Below, piece after piece: positions 1 to 10,167 of a stretch of 64,000 nt of DNA. The stretch spans positions 186,001-250,000 of the forward strand of contig CAJQUW010001866.1 in the NCBI GenBank assembly GCA_907163375.1, read 5' to 3'. The notes under the pieces are model-generated. The model ran no database searches and had not been told where the DNA came from. It saw nothing but the letters and a program-made list of their open reading frames with translations. A program made the translations under genes and the position numbers. Source of the stretch: Prostheceraeus crozeri. Lineage: Eukaryota > Platyhelminthes > Polycladida > Euryleptidae. Position 1 is the stretch's first letter. Each line of letters begins with the position of its first letter.

Positions 1-48
1 TTTGAGCAAAAATCTGGACCTCTACCCTCTATTTGCACGGTTCAGCCC

Positions 49-918
49 TTATTGTCGACTTAGCACCCCCACTATTATTATCACATCAACAGAAGGGATG
101 TAAGTATTAATGAAACATATTAGATGTTCCTGGAAATAGTGAGCTTTTGTATTAACATTGTCTGATTTCTGTAATAGTCCCATCCAGTTAAAGTTACATA
201 CTTGGAAAAATAAAGCATCTAGGTTCGATTGTCTGAAATCATAAAGCTTGTGAGACTGCACATTTATCTCATTAGGCTTCGAAAGATAACATTTTGAAGG
301 ATAACAAGTTAACATTAGATGATAAGAATTTCCCAGTGGGGCATTGTACTGTACGTTTTTGGCATCATATACTTGAGATATGTCATTTGAGATCAACAGG
401 TGGTCTAAGATAGCGTTTTGCCTAGTCGGATTGATGATTATATCGCACATATCCATATCAGAACAAAACCTTGTCACATCAAAAGAGTTCAAATCACCAG
501 CCAACATTAAATGATAATGAGGCTTAGTTACACAAAAGTCGTCAATCAACTTCACTAGATCGTTGTATATGTCATTCAGTTTTGATGCGCTTAAACTTGG
601 TGGGATGTACAAGCATAATAAACATAACTTGAACGAGGAAATATCAATAATCAGATATTCAGATTTATTTGGTAAATGGTACGATTCAGAAATATTAGAG
701 AATGAAATATTCGATCTGAGAAACAGTGCAACTCCACCACCTCTTCGGCAGGATCGGTCACTCCGACATGAACTATATCCTGGAATATTGATCAGATCTG
801 AATTTATTAGACTGCTCAGCCAGGTGTCTGTCACACAGATTATATTGGGAGATTTTAGAGAAGCATCAAGTTTCAGTTCGTCAATTTTTGGTAGTAAAGA
901 ACGTGCATTCAGTAACAT
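49..918 (-). pseudogene. LINE ORF2 fragment: AP-like endonuclease domain
   Basis: This 289-residue reading frame is the N-terminal endonuclease/exonuclease/phosphatase (EEP) domain of a non-LTR retrotransposon ORF2. Such an enzyme nicks target DNA to prime reverse transcription. Visible motifs, in order, are NARS near the start, DTWL, RGGGVALFL, AGDLNSFD, LDHLL and a late SYHLML, the usual Asn/Glu-type metal and Asp/His active-site layout. The frame stops at position 49 and no reverse transcriptase follows inside the window, so the copy is truncated or continues in a disrupted form to the left. An ORF1-type protein lies just upstream on the same strand, which fits the normal LINE order. The clade was not determined. 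Confidence 0.85.
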
Positions 919-950
919 AACAGTAGGATATGTTGAATCCTGTAAAACCT

Positions 951-1723
951 TTACCGAAAATTTGCATTGGGATCTATCGTTACAACTTTGTTATTGCGGA
1001 TGGTAACTTTTTCGCCAAGATCACGCCTTGCTTTCAATTCTTTTCTCAATAAAATATTTCTGTCCCTTTCCATTTTTGTATAGTCAGGATTTATGAACAC
1101 TTTTGAATATTGAGGAAAGTCTTTAAGACTTCTCGCCTTTCGGAGAAGAGCAGTGCGTTTATTTTCATCAACACATTTAAATCTGAGAAGTCGACGTTTA
1201 TCAGTATCAGATTTTCGTCCAATGCGATTTGAAGATTCCACATCAATATTATCCATTTCAAGAGCGTTACATAAATCATTAATGGCTTCATTGTCTTGTT
1301 TTATTCTAGATTCATAGGTTCAGGAAGACCAGTCACAATTAGGAAATTTCTTCTGTTCAGTCTTTTCTGTAGCTCGCTAAACATAGCCTCACACGAACCG
1401 TTTATGTCATTTTTCATTTGTTCATATTCATCTTGTAGCTTGTCATGTTTCTTTTGCAGATCTTCGTGCTGTTTGATGAGCAGATTAAACTTTTCAGTCA
1501 GAGGACAAATATATTTTTGAAGTTGATTCTCAATAACCGCTGAAATATTATCAACATCGATGGAGTCATTCTTCTGTTTGATATTTTCTGTTGTTAGGGA
1601 TCTCCTGGAGCTAGATTGTGTCTTTAGATGCAACATAGCTCTGATGACATCTTTCTTCGTGATAGAAGATTTAGATAAATCATTTTCTGGTAAAGCAAGA
1701 AGTTCCTCCACTGATAGTACCAT
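951..1723 (-). pseudogene. LINE ORF1 protein, broken by one frameshift
   Basis: Two frames together form an ORF1-type nucleic-acid-binding protein. The first part (from the ATG at 1723 to 1301) has a long Lys/Glu/Gln coiled coil (KHDKLQDEYEQMKND) followed by an RRM-like strand NFLIVTGLPE. The second (951-1256 and a little upstream in that frame) is a basic C-terminal domain with RLLRFKCVDENKR and ILLRKELKARRD. The reading continues across about 1300 only after a one-base frame change, so this copy is inactive. It sits directly upstream of the endonuclease fragment, and a tRNA-like sequence lies about 45 bp upstream of its start. Confidence 0.7.
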
Positions 1724-1767
1724 GGTAACCTGAATGTAACTACACTGCCAAAAATAATTGTCACCAC

Positions 1768-1842
1768 AGGGTATCGAACCAAGAGACAAAAGTACTATTC
1801 GCTGTCCAGTCGAGGAACTAGACCACTAGGCCACACAACCAA
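1768..1842 (-). ncRNA. tRNA-like sequence with Pol III A and B boxes
   Basis: On the minus strand an A-box-like TGGCCTAGTGGTC (1821-1833) is followed, with tRNA-like spacing, by a B-box GGTTCGATACC (1770-1780). The acceptor stem does not pair cleanly, so this is a tRNA-derived sequence (SINE head or captured promoter), not a working tRNA. It lies immediately 5' of the LINE ORF1. Confidence 0.6.
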
Positions 1843-1854
1843 CTAGAGCTAGAA

Positions 1855-2440
1855 CGATTGTCACTATTAAGTTAATTCGAGAAACCGTGAAATCACTTGT
1901 GTGACGTAGATAATTCAGCAGTTGGTTTTGATCGAGGCAGCAACCACAATCAACCGATGAGAAAACTCACTGAATTTTATGGTGAAAGGGAGAATTTTCG
2001 GTATATCAAGAATCCCGTAGAGCGACAAGAAAAACTGATATCATATCCAGAACAACGACAATTAGATGGTTCCAACGATATAAAATTTTCCAAATTTGAG
2101 TGGATAATGTCAATATATGAAGCAGATAACACTATATGCACTGGCAGACGCGAGAGACACGACCGATCACTTCGACAGTTGATGTGGAACGCCACTGGAG
2201 AAGTAGACTTGTTAGACTTGTTAGACTATTTAGACTTGTTAAATGAATCAGAAAATTGTCATGGCGAAGGATTAGCAGATAATCCTCTTTTTTTAAAATG
2301 AAGGGTATCTCGATCTTTAACTTGTCTTCCTTGGAGCCAGGGGATAGCACTAAAAAATTGTTATCAAAAGGTTGTAAATTTACTCCATCAACAAAAAGAA
2401 ATGCTTTAGATTGTGAAAATGATGTGTCAGAATTTTCCGG
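1855..2440. other. Unassigned stretch with a short tandem motif
   Basis: There is a 134-codon open frame at 1897-2301 and a short TTAGACTTG tandem near 2213-2240, but nothing resembles a known protein family or RNA. It probably is decayed repeat DNA. Confidence 0.4.
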
Positions 2441-2623
2441 AATATGAGATTAAGGAATTATTTTAAGGATGATAATATAACGAATTCAGATATTCAATTA
2501 GTACGCAGTCCCTCCAACTTCACTCCTTCTAAAGGTTTGAATAATAACCTTGACAGTATAATAGACCTCATTGAAAGTCAAGTCCCAACGCTATTTACAG
2601 AGACTGCTAAGTTGTATCACAAT

Positions 2624-2646
2624 TTAATAATAATAATAATAATAAT
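2624..2646. repeat. (ATA)n microsatellite
   Basis: Seven or eight ATA units are visible. They lie at the 3' side of the minus-strand LINE fragment that follows, so they may be the simple-repeat tail of that LINE copy. Confidence 0.85.
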
Positions 2647-2649
2647 CGT

Positions 2650-3131
2650 TTATTGACGAAATTCCCATTAATGAGAATCGTGGGGACAAATTTATTCGTA
2701 TAAATTACAAGTAAATTAATGTAACAAAAAAAACTAATGTCAAAAATTACACGTCGAAACCACTATTCGCTAGCTTGGACATTGTATAGACGAAAGAATT
2801 TCTCGTCATATCATTGCTAGATAAAGGAAGACTGAACTTTCCTGAGTACATCAGTCGATCAGGTGTTAGGTGATTCAGGCGATGTGAAGGACTTTCAAGT
2901 CGTCGGTACTGCAGTGGTACAAAGAAAGGGCATTCACAGTTTGATGAACCACAAGTTATTCTGTGGCATATTTTTTGAATAGCCTCTATTCTATTTTCTT
3001 GAAAGACTTTAATGTTTGAAAAAATTGGAGCACAGTAATTGAGAATGCTTCTAATGCAGGCGTAATATATATCAACCAGATTATGCTTTGGAAGAAAGCT
3101 CTTCAATCGGTAGAGAAAATTCAATCGGTGG
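2650..3131 (-). pseudogene. LINE ORF2 3' end (post-RT region)
   Basis: The minus strand encodes the region downstream of the RT active site: RLNFLYRLKSFLPKH, IRSILNYCAPIF, RIEAIQKICHRI and CECPFFVPLQYRR, ending at 2747 and followed by a short 3' UTR and the ATA tail. Only the C-terminus is left, typical of 5'-truncated LINE insertions. The frame joins unrelated antisense sequence near 3131, where an opposite-strand copy of a related family starts. Confidence 0.75.
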
Positions 3132-3728
3132 TCCAAGGAGCAAAATTTGAAGCTTAATACCAATAAATCTAAGCTCATGTACATTAGAAAATCGAGCGGA
3201 ACAGGATCCCCAACAATGGAATTGACCCAATGCCAGAGCATGAAGATTCTTGGTCTAACCTACAGCAGCTCGTTGAAATGGTCTACCCACATCAATACGG
3301 TATGCAAAAAGGAAAGTCAGCGCATTTACTTACTTAGAAGTCTGCGAAAATATTTATCAAAGAGAGAACTCGTGATGGTCTACAACAAGTTTATTAGATC
3401 AATTCTTGAATACAATGCACCAGTATTCGTTGGATTGAATAAAGAAGATGCACTGGCTCTTGAAAGATTACAAAGACGTTGTCACCGTGTCATCTGTGGA
3501 GCTGATTGCGGTTGCTTCTTGTTTGAGCCTCTCAGTGTTCGACGAACAAATAGCGCTTTGAAACTTTTTTTGAAGACTCAACAAAGGGATAACCTACTAC
3601 ATGAGTGTTTCCCGGCATTTCTTCAAAACCATTCTACAAAATTGTTGATGCCAATTTTGCGAACAGACCGACGATCAATGTCTTTCTTCCCCTTCTGCAT
3701 TAAAGAATACAACCAAAGGTATGAGTAA
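3131..3728 (+). pseudogene. LINE ORF2 3' end, related family, opposite strand
   Basis: The plus strand carries a second post-RT fragment with MKLNTNKSKLMYI, KILGLTYSSSLKWSTHI, IRSILEYNAPVFV and LQRRCHRVICGADCGC. The same motif order as in the neighbouring minus-strand piece shows that both are tails of related LINE families. It begins abruptly at about 3131, lacks the RT catalytic core, and ends with a normal stop at 3726-3728. Confidence 0.75.
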
Positions 3729-3849
3729 AGAACTGACTAACTTGTGTCCATCAAGACCAACCTGACATGCATGTGTATCTTAATTTTTGATTATGCCTTC
3801 CTTTTATTTGTAATGATGATTTCCATTCAACAAATATATACAGATATTA

Positions 3850-4422
3850 TTATAGAATATACATTTTGGACGCACTTTGTTTACAAATTTGTTGGATATG
3901 AGAAGTCCAATCCAGATTTGCGGAAATAGTCACTCCGAGAAGTTTGATGTGATTTTGAGCATCAATATCATGAAGTGCCCAACTTCGAAAAGTCCAAGTC
4001 ACGTCTTCGGTGCAAAAACATCTGTTGACATTTGTCCACTTTGATTTTCATCTTGTTCTCGGTGGTCCATTTAGAAATATTGGAGTACTCCATAGTAAGA
4101 AGGCTTTCATCGTCACCAGATCATATTGGACATGCTATCGTCAAATCATCCGCGTATTTTGTTAAATGAGCACATTTGGTTTTTTAGATCCGATATAAAA
4201 TATGTAAACAAGAGAGGCCCAATTAATGACGCCTGAGGCACTACACAAGTCAAAGGCAAAGCATCACTGAGAAACATCTTCCATAAGGTATGGCGGTATC
4301 TCCCACTCAGGTAATTCTGAATAAAATTGATGACAAAGGGGTGAAATCCATCGATGACATTTTATCGATGACTATGTCATGCGGCAAAGTGTCGAATCCC
4401 TTTTCAAGGTCAATTAATTGTC
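3850..4422 (-). pseudogene. Degraded LINE reverse-transcriptase core
   Basis: Translated on the minus strand with frame changes, this stretch gives pieces typical of a LINE RT palm, including FDTLPHD, VVPQASLIGPLLF and YFISDL. Several stops and indels interrupt it. It abuts the Penelope-like reading frame at 4423, which explains why the latter lacks its N-terminus. Confidence 0.6.
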
Positions 4423-5580
4423 ATGCTGTTCACCTGCATTCCTGTCGACCGTACTATTGATTACATCATCTCTAACATAGCTGAAAATGAGCTTCCAGTC
4501 TCCAAGCGCACAATGCGGGAGCTGCTTAACTTAGCTTGCAAAGATGTAATGTTTTCTTTTAATAACCAACTTTACAGACAAATTGACGGCATGTCTATGG
4601 GTTCAAATTTAGGCCCTACCATGGCATCTTTTGCCATGAGTTTTGTAGAATCCAAATTTGAAAAGTTTTGTGGAAACAAGTTTGTCTTTTATAAAAGATA
4701 TGTTGACGATTGTTTCGCTATATTCAAGACTCCTGCTGATGCCAAAGAGTTCTTTGAATTTATAAACACGTTGGATAATGACATCAAATTTACCATGGAA
4801 GATGAGAAAGACAGAGGTATTTGTTTCCTTGATATCATGATCAAACGTGAAGATAGTCAGTTTGTTACTTCATGGTATCAAAAGGAGACAAATACTGAGG
4901 TTTACACTCCTAGTTGTTCTCACGCTCCAATACAGTACAAATTGGCTGCTATGCGTTCGCTGTTTTATCGTGCTAGGCGCATTTCGTCAAATTCTGAGAT
5001 TTATCAAAATTCTTGCTTGAAAATGAAGACAATTTTTATTGATAATGGGTATGATGAACATACCATACACAAAGTTAAAGCGAAAGTTGACAATCAGTTT
5101 GGAGTTGAAAAAGAGGTTAAACCTGAAAATTTGAAAATCATCAATTGGCAATTTCCTTTTATCCGTGAAACAGCGCCTGTTCTGAAAAGCAGAATACATG
5201 AGCTAAACAAATTGTTACCAAGCAATGTAAAAATCAGAGCGGTCTTTCAAACGTTGAAGACCAGAATGTTCTTTGGAAATAAAGATATTATTCCCTCCGA
5301 CTTCAAATCAAAATGTACGTATTCGTACACCTGTGGACAATGTGAATATGTCTATATCGGGGAGACTTCTAGACATTTTATTACTCGGATCTCAGAGCAC
5401 ATGAAGGGGCACCCAGTACCCACTGAAATATCAGTTCATCCACACGCGCTAGAGAGAAAGAATTTTAAAGTCATTGCGTGCACCAACAATCACAAGATTC
5501 TCGAATCGATTCTGATTAAAAACAGTAATAATTTGCTGAACAATAGAGACGGTTCCTTTCCACTTCTGCTAAATCTATAG
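4423..5580 (+). pseudogene. Penelope-like element: RT palm plus GIY-YIG endonuclease
   Basis: This 385-codon frame is the C-terminal half of a Penelope-like retroelement protein. The RT part includes RQIDGMSMGSNLGPTMASF (about residues 48-66) and the catalytic RYVDDCFAIF (about residue 90). A spacer is followed by a GIY-YIG endonuclease with CGQCEYVYIGETSR and an RISEHMKG segment near the end, then the stop. The family normally has several hundred more residues before the first motif here; those are lost at the junction with the LINE debris at about 4420. The frame itself is open, so the insertion is fairly young or the truncation occurred at integration. The start codon shown is only where the open frame begins. 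Confidence 0.88.
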
Positions 5581-5759
5581 CTATGTCATTGGATTCAAAC
5601 TACGTCATTTCATGTCTGTCCTTTTTCTGTTTCATCTGTACATTGTCATCTGACGCCATTTTAACAGTGTTCATTTCATATAAAAATGATTTTACCTTGT
5701 TTTATATCAATCCATTGACAAAGGAGCCTGTAACGCTCTGAAACGCGTTTGGATAAAAG

Positions 5760-5761
<2 letters not shown>
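5581..5761 (+). other. Penelope-like element 3' tail
   Basis: This non-coding tail follows the stop. Near 5708-5755 it has GGAGC...GCTC followed by TGAAACGCG, the same layout as the terminal ribozyme-like motifs of Penelope elements, but the hammerhead core is not intact here. Confidence 0.45.

Positions 5762-5802
<41 letters not shown>
5762..5802. repeat. (TA)n microsatellite
   Basis: About twenty uninterrupted TA units. They lie at the 3' end of the minus-strand tRNA/hammerhead element and may be its tail, or may belong to the end of the Penelope copy. Confidence 0.95.
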
Positions 5803-5806
<4 letters not shown>

Positions 5807-5844
5807 AGTAACCTGGCAATTGATAAATTTATCAAATTATGCCA

Positions 5845-5886
5845 CCACGAGACATGTTTCGGCCTGTTGGGCCTCATCAGTCGTGG
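5845..5886 (-). ncRNA. Hammerhead ribozyme, minimal type I
   Basis: On the minus strand the 42 nt fold into a textbook hammerhead. Stem I is CCACGA with TCGTGG (6 bp). The core is CTGATGA, then stem II GGCC-CAACA-GGCC (4 bp, with the conserved G-C closing pair), then GAAA. Stem III is only 2 bp (AC/GT) with a 2-nt loop, followed by the C of the cleavage site. Very short stem III hammerheads are known from Penelope-like elements and other eukaryotic retroelements, where activity often needs a dimeric form. A tRNA-like head lies directly upstream, so the ribozyme seems to belong to a Pol III-driven short element, as in the schistosome hammerhead SINE. Confidence 0.82.
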
Positions 5887-5887
5887 G

Positions 5888-5958
5888 TAGGTTTGAACCA
5901 GCGACGTTGAAGCTAGAGGACGTGCAAGCATACCCTCTAACCACAAGGCCACCGGACC
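5888..5958 (-). ncRNA. tRNA-derived SINE head
   Basis: The minus strand has an A-box-like TGGCCTTGTGGTTAGAGGG (5933-5951) and a B-box GGTTCAAACC (5890-5899) at tRNA spacing. The 3' acceptor strand is absent; the sequence runs straight into the hammerhead. It interrupts the 3' end of the gypsy integrase gene on the same strand. Confidence 0.75.
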
Positions 5959-5962
5959 ATCT

Positions 5963-6276
5963 GTTGAGAGCGTGAATATCACAGTGGCCTCAGTGCCTGA
6001 AAATTCAAGCTTGCCCGATGAAAGGCTTTTCACAAGAACAGATGATCCTACAGGGAAGTTCCTATCTTCATACCTACGAGTCACTTGACCCCGATTGTGA
6101 GCTATATTCTCTGCAGCTTGAGTAAAGTGATCAAGGGAGAGGTATCTATGGCTAAGAGGGGGCAATGACAGGTCTTTCACACGGAAAGCTAAGAAGAATT
6201 CTGAAGGTGTGAACCCCGTGGTGCTGTGTCTATCATTACGCAAGACCATCAGAGCTGTTGGTAGGACCTTAGACCA
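5963..6276 (-). pseudogene. Gypsy integrase C-terminal part
   Basis: In the same frame as the integrase core, beyond the TAA at 6277, the translation continues with ALMVLRNDRHSTTGFTPSEF and VGSSVLVKSLSSGKLEF, the usual C-terminal SH3-like region. It is lost at the junction with the tRNA-headed element near 5960. Confidence 0.8.
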
Positions 6277-7464
6277 TTAGTCTCTAGGGAGATTCAATTC
6301 CGCGAGTAAAGCCTTTATTTTCTGTTCGAGTGTCACATTGAACCTCTCACAGATGCCGTTAGAGGAAGGACGATAAGCTGAGGTTGATAGCTTTTTAACA
6401 CCGAAGTTTGAAAGATATTCCTGAAATTCATGACTTTGAAACTTTGTGCCACGGTCAGACAAGAGACTATCCGGAAACCCATATCGACTGAAAAAATCTC
6501 GGAAGCATGTAATCAGGGTCTTGGTGCCTAGGTCCCTAACAGGGTAAACTTCTGGAAAGCGGTAGAATGCATCGATAATAACCAGTAAGTATCTGTTTTC
6601 GTTGCTACAGGGCAGTGGTCCAATATAATCAGTGGCAATGAGTTGCATTGGTGCATCCAACAAATATGGTTTCAAATGTGGGTTCACGTAACGCGGCTTT
6701 ACTAGAGAGCATACTCTACACCGGGAAATGAAGTTAGCAACATCTTTCCTAAAGTTGGGCCAAAAGAAGGTCTGCCGTATTTTCTCAGACATGTTGGTGC
6801 TACCCTGGTGTCCGTAATGAGCTGAGGTGAGTATTTTGTTTCTCAAAGATGCTGGGAAGAAAACTTGATCCTCATAATAAATCATACCTGACCGAATACT
6901 CAGCTTTTTGTGCAGACTCCAAATTTCATTCGAGATGCCGGACGGGCGGTCACTTTGTTTCTTCTCGACAAATCTGAACATTTTGCGCAATTCATTATCA
7001 TTCTTCTGGTGTCGAACTATTTCCTCGTCCATAGTGCGTATTACCATGTCCTCATCAACGTCAGCCAGAGCATACATTCGAGACAGTGAATCGGCTACGA
7101 CATTGTTCGTACCTTTGGTATATCTGACCTCAAAATCAAAATCTCCCAAACTTATCCTCCATCGACTGACCTTAGTGGAAACTTGGTTAGCTTCAAAAAG
7201 GTACTTCAAAGGTTGATGATCACTCATGACTGTGAATTTTCTACCCAGGAGGAGAGAACGCAATTTTTTCATAGACCATATAATTGCAAAAGATTCTTTA
7301 TCAATAGTACTCCATCGACTTTCTACATCGGTTAGTTTCTTTGACACAAAGGCAATAGGCTGGTGGGCTGAATTAGTCAAACAAGCTCCAACGCAGTCTG
7401 TAGAAGCATCAGTGAACAGCACGAGTTTCTCTTCGGGCGATGGTAAAACTAAGATAGAACTCAC
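6277..7464 (-). pseudogene. Gypsy RNase H and integrase
   Basis: The RNase H part shows LVLFTDASTDCVGACL, DKESFAIIW and VMSDHQPL. The integrase has the HHCC zinc domain (HYGHQGS...CRVCSLV), then the DDE core: ATDYIGPL, LLSDRGTKF and NGICERFN with the normal spacing before the Glu. An in-frame TAA at 6277 cuts it before the C-terminal domain. Confidence 0.88.
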
Positions 7465-7509
7465 AAGGCCATCTTTTAGCGATACAAAGGACCGCTCCGC
7501 AGTTTCATC

Positions 7510-8418
7510 CTAACTCAAGCTTTCCGACTTTGTCATATCATACAAGCATTTTGCTGTATCCGCATATTGTGGTATGTAAGTGCGAAAGTAATTCATCATG
7601 CCAAGAAAACGTTCGAGCTGACGGACAGAAGTATGCTTTGGAAACCAAAGAATGGGTTCAATTCTCTCTGGATCCGGCATGATCTTACCATCACTAACCT
7701 TGTGTCCTAAAAATGAGACACTGGACTGATGAAAATGGCACTTCTGCATATTCAACGACAGTTTGTACTCACGAATTTTCGACAAGACAGTCCTGAGAAT
7801 GCAATCATGCTCTTCCCGATTAGGCGCATGAATCAGCAGATCATCCAAATAGATTGCAACTCCTGTCATTCCACTGAAAATTTGTCTCATCAACTCGGCT
7901 ACATAATCCAACCGCATTCTTGAGGCCAAAAGGGCATCGACGGAACTCATAAAGTGCACCACATGAAGCCGTTTTGTCATAATCGATTTCTGACAGAGGC
8001 AACTGATAGTAAAATTGTGAAAAATCAAGAACGCTGAATACCTTGGACCCATGTAATCCCTGCATCAAATCCTGTGAATTCGGAACTGGAAAGGCATCCG
8101 CTTTTGTTGCACGGTTGAGGGGTCTGTAATCTATCGCCATGCGGAATCCCCCATTTCTTTTTGGTATAATCGCAGGAGCATGTCTCCACTCCGATCTGGA
8201 TTCCTGTATAACACCCTGGCTAAGTAGCTGGTCAATTTGTTCTTTACAAATATTCTCGTCTCGGGGACTCAATTTGCGTACTTTAGCTTGATGAGGTACA
8301 GTGTTTTCATGCAACTCTATTATTGAGACAGATGGAAGAGTGCAGCGTGAGCTTTCCAAATTACGATCAAAAACGTCAGGGAACTCAGATGGAACGTTTT
8401 TAGGCCTGCTGGAAACAA
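7510..8418 (-). pseudogene. Gypsy reverse transcriptase, frameshifted
   Basis: The RT is split over two frames. The upstream one holds EQIDQLLSQGVIQ, FRMAIDYRPLNR and VFSVLDFSQFYYQLPL; the downstream one holds VAIYLDDLLIHAP (the YLDD catalytic loop) and SFLGHKVSDGKI. The frame changes near 7905-7930, and another stop lies at 7510 before the RNase H. These breaks make the copy inactive. Confidence 0.85.
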
Positions 8419-8419
8419 A

Positions 8420-9133
8420 TTATGTCGGAAGGCTTGAATCAGAGCTGTTCGGTGTGCAAACAATATCATCAGTTGCTCTATCATTGAGCTGAATCGATCG
8501 AAATTGGTTCAAAAAATCCATACCTAATATACACGTCTCTTTCAATCGTGGAGCAACGAAAAACGACGCTTCATAGGTTTTGTCACCAATCGTGAAAGAG
8601 CCAGAAATCCGCTGTCTGAACTCAATGGGATCGCCATCAGCCTGCATTGCTCGATGGAAAGTGGAATGTACAGCCTCAAAAAGGCGGTGCTTTAGAATAA
8701 AGTCCTTCGGTAGTACGGAGATAGTCGCACCAGTGTCGATAAGTGCTTCTACGTCACAATCAAAGAAAGATCCTTGCAGCCATCTCAACTTGTTGTTGTA
8801 ACCTTTGATGGACGTGATATTGAACAAAGAGCCCAACCGGCTAACCTCAGAACGAGAATCATCAATTTCATTTGACATCTCCTGAACAACAGATTGGATA
8901 TTGAACAAGGCGTTCAGACTTCTACTAGGTTTGTTTCGATCAGCTTCCTCATCGCGCTTCTTCTTGAGACAGTATTTCTGGATGTGCCCATATTTATAGC
9001 AATAGTGACACTGAATTCTATTCCTATCTGAGCTGCCTGCGCCAACAAGCTGTGGGGAAAAATGGACATTTCTCGGACCTGACCGCGATTGTGACCTTGC
9101 AGCTGGACTACTGCTGCGCGACCTCAAATTCAT
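8420..9133 (-). CDS. Gypsy zinc knuckle and aspartic protease
   Basis: A basic N-terminus is followed by a CCHC zinc knuckle (CHYCYKYGHIQKYC, about residues 42-55) and a retropepsin-like protease with ALIDTGATISVL and, later, ILGMDFL. The zinc knuckle binds genomic RNA and the protease cuts the polyprotein. A stop at 8420 separates it from the RT region, which in an active copy would be continuous. Confidence 0.85.
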   Translation of the reverse strand: MNLRSRSSSPAARSQSRSGPRNVHFSPQLVGAGSSDRNRIQCHYCYKYGHIQKYCLKKKRDEEADRNKPSRSLNALFNIQSVVQEMSNEIDDSRSEVSRLGSLFNITSIKGYNNKLRWLQGSFFDCDVEALIDTGATISVLPKDFILKHRLFEAVHSTFHRAMQADGDPIEFRQRISGSFTIGDKTYEASFFVAPRLKETCILGMDFLNQFRSIQLNDRATDDIVCTPNSSDSSLPT

Positions 9134-9711
9134 AACGTTGAATTTTCCGAAACAGACTTCTCTTGAGATCTTATCTCTTCAACTTTGGCAGAACTACTCT
9201 CATGAGCAAGACAAATCTGGATGGCTCGGTCCAGCGTCAACTCATTTTCACCCAAAAGTCTCTTCCGCAAGTCGTCGGATTGAACTCCTAAAATCAGTTG
9301 GTCACGAATATTTTGGTTATACACACTGTCAATTTTTGAATTTTCAAAATCACAATTTCGTGCTACCGCATGGAGTTCATTCACAAAAGGCATAATTTTG
9401 CCTGTTTGCTTCAGACACCGAAAGGTGTACCGCTCAAAGGTCAGGTTTGCCTGGGGAATGAAGAAATCTCTTAGGGCCTTCACCAAATTCTCATATGGGT
9501 CCTTCGCTTTATTATAGTGCAATCCTGAGATAATCCGTAAACAGTCATCTCCGATACAGTTCAACAAGACAACGTGGCGTTGAGAACTATCCAACGTCGT
9601 TCCTATCTCAACCACAGCCAAGTAATTTTCAAATCCTGTCATCCATCGCTCGAAATCCTTTGGATTATCCGTAATTATCAGGTCCTTAGGGGGCATTCCT
9701 AACAACGCCAT
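9130..9711 (-). CDS. gag: Gypsy gag (capsid-type) protein
   Basis: This 193-residue frame starts MALLGMPPKDLI and contains FERWMTGFENYL and a helical capsid-like region (DLRKRLLGENELTLDRAIQ). That matches the gag of invertebrate Ty3/gypsy elements, which assembles the particle around the RNA. The nucleocapsid zinc knuckle is not in this frame but at the start of the next one. Its stop overlaps the next start as ATGA, so the downstream frame would be reached by re-initiation or a -1 shift. The frame is intact. Confidence 0.8.
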   Translation of the reverse strand: MALLGMPPKDLIITDNPKDFERWMTGFENYLAVVEIGTTLDSSQRHVVLLNCIGDDCLRIISGLHYNKAKDPYENLVKALRDFFIPQANLTFERYTFRCLKQTGKIMPFVNELHAVARNCDFENSKIDSVYNQNIRDQLILGVQSDDLRKRLLGENELTLDRAIQICLAHESSSAKVEEIRSQEKSVSENSTL

Positions 9712-9800
9712 TAACCTACAATTAGTAAGTTATAAAAATATATATCAAAAAATGGTGTATTATTTACTAATGACGTAATAAAACATGTAGCAATTATAGA

Positions 9801-9817
9801 TCCTGCTCGCGATGCCA
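9801..9817 (-). promoter_or_regulatory. Putative primer-binding site
   Basis: The minus strand reads TGGCATCGCGAGCAGGA, whose complement looks like a tRNA 3' end with a CCA-type terminus. It lies 3 nt from a CCTCACA that would be the end of the 5' LTR, and upstream of gag. Confidence 0.5.
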
Positions 9818-9820
9818 CAA

Positions 9821-10167
9821 TGTGAGGATTACATGCAGAGAAATTAAAGCGATGATTATCAGAAAGGAAAACGTTCCTGTATTATATATAGAAACTCCAT
9901 TTCATATATCATACTGAGAGTTCATGCAATATAAATGATACATCTAAAGTTTCATTCACCACACATTCATAGAATAGAACGCGTAAAATTTGTGTGCATC
10001 CGGATTCCCAATGTTAGGCGCTATGACTGACTATCAGTCTCTTTCTATATCTTTGTCTCTGTTGTTCTTACAAAGTTATCATACAATCAACTCTAGTCAA
10101 AAGTATTTTAGGCCCAACCCTTTGATGATAATAGGTAAACAACTTTTTTCGTCTAAAGTAAGATGTA
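9821..10167 (-). other. Probable LTR remnant and flank
   Basis: From TGTGAGG at 9821 (reverse complement ends in CA) the sequence is AT-rich without genes and may be the remaining LTR. Its outer edge could not be fixed because no second copy exists in the window. Confidence 0.35.

Larger units (their letters stand above)
5963..9850 (-). mobile_element. Ty3/gypsy LTR retrotransposon, decayed
   Basis: On the minus strand gag, protease, reverse transcriptase, RNase H and integrase follow in the Ty3/gypsy order. Frame changes and stops break pol. A putative primer-binding site and the edge of one LTR are seen upstream of gag, but the other LTR is missing because the 3' end was lost at the tRNA/hammerhead insertion. 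Confidence 0.88.

Noticed and set aside
1897-2301. 134-codon plus-strand ORF
   Set aside because: No family resemblance, low-complexity C-terminus from a TTAGACTTG tandem, and no support from context.
5708-5755. Hammerhead in the Penelope 3' tail
   Set aside because: A 4-bp GAGC/GCTC stem and GAAAC are present but the CTGATGA core is missing.
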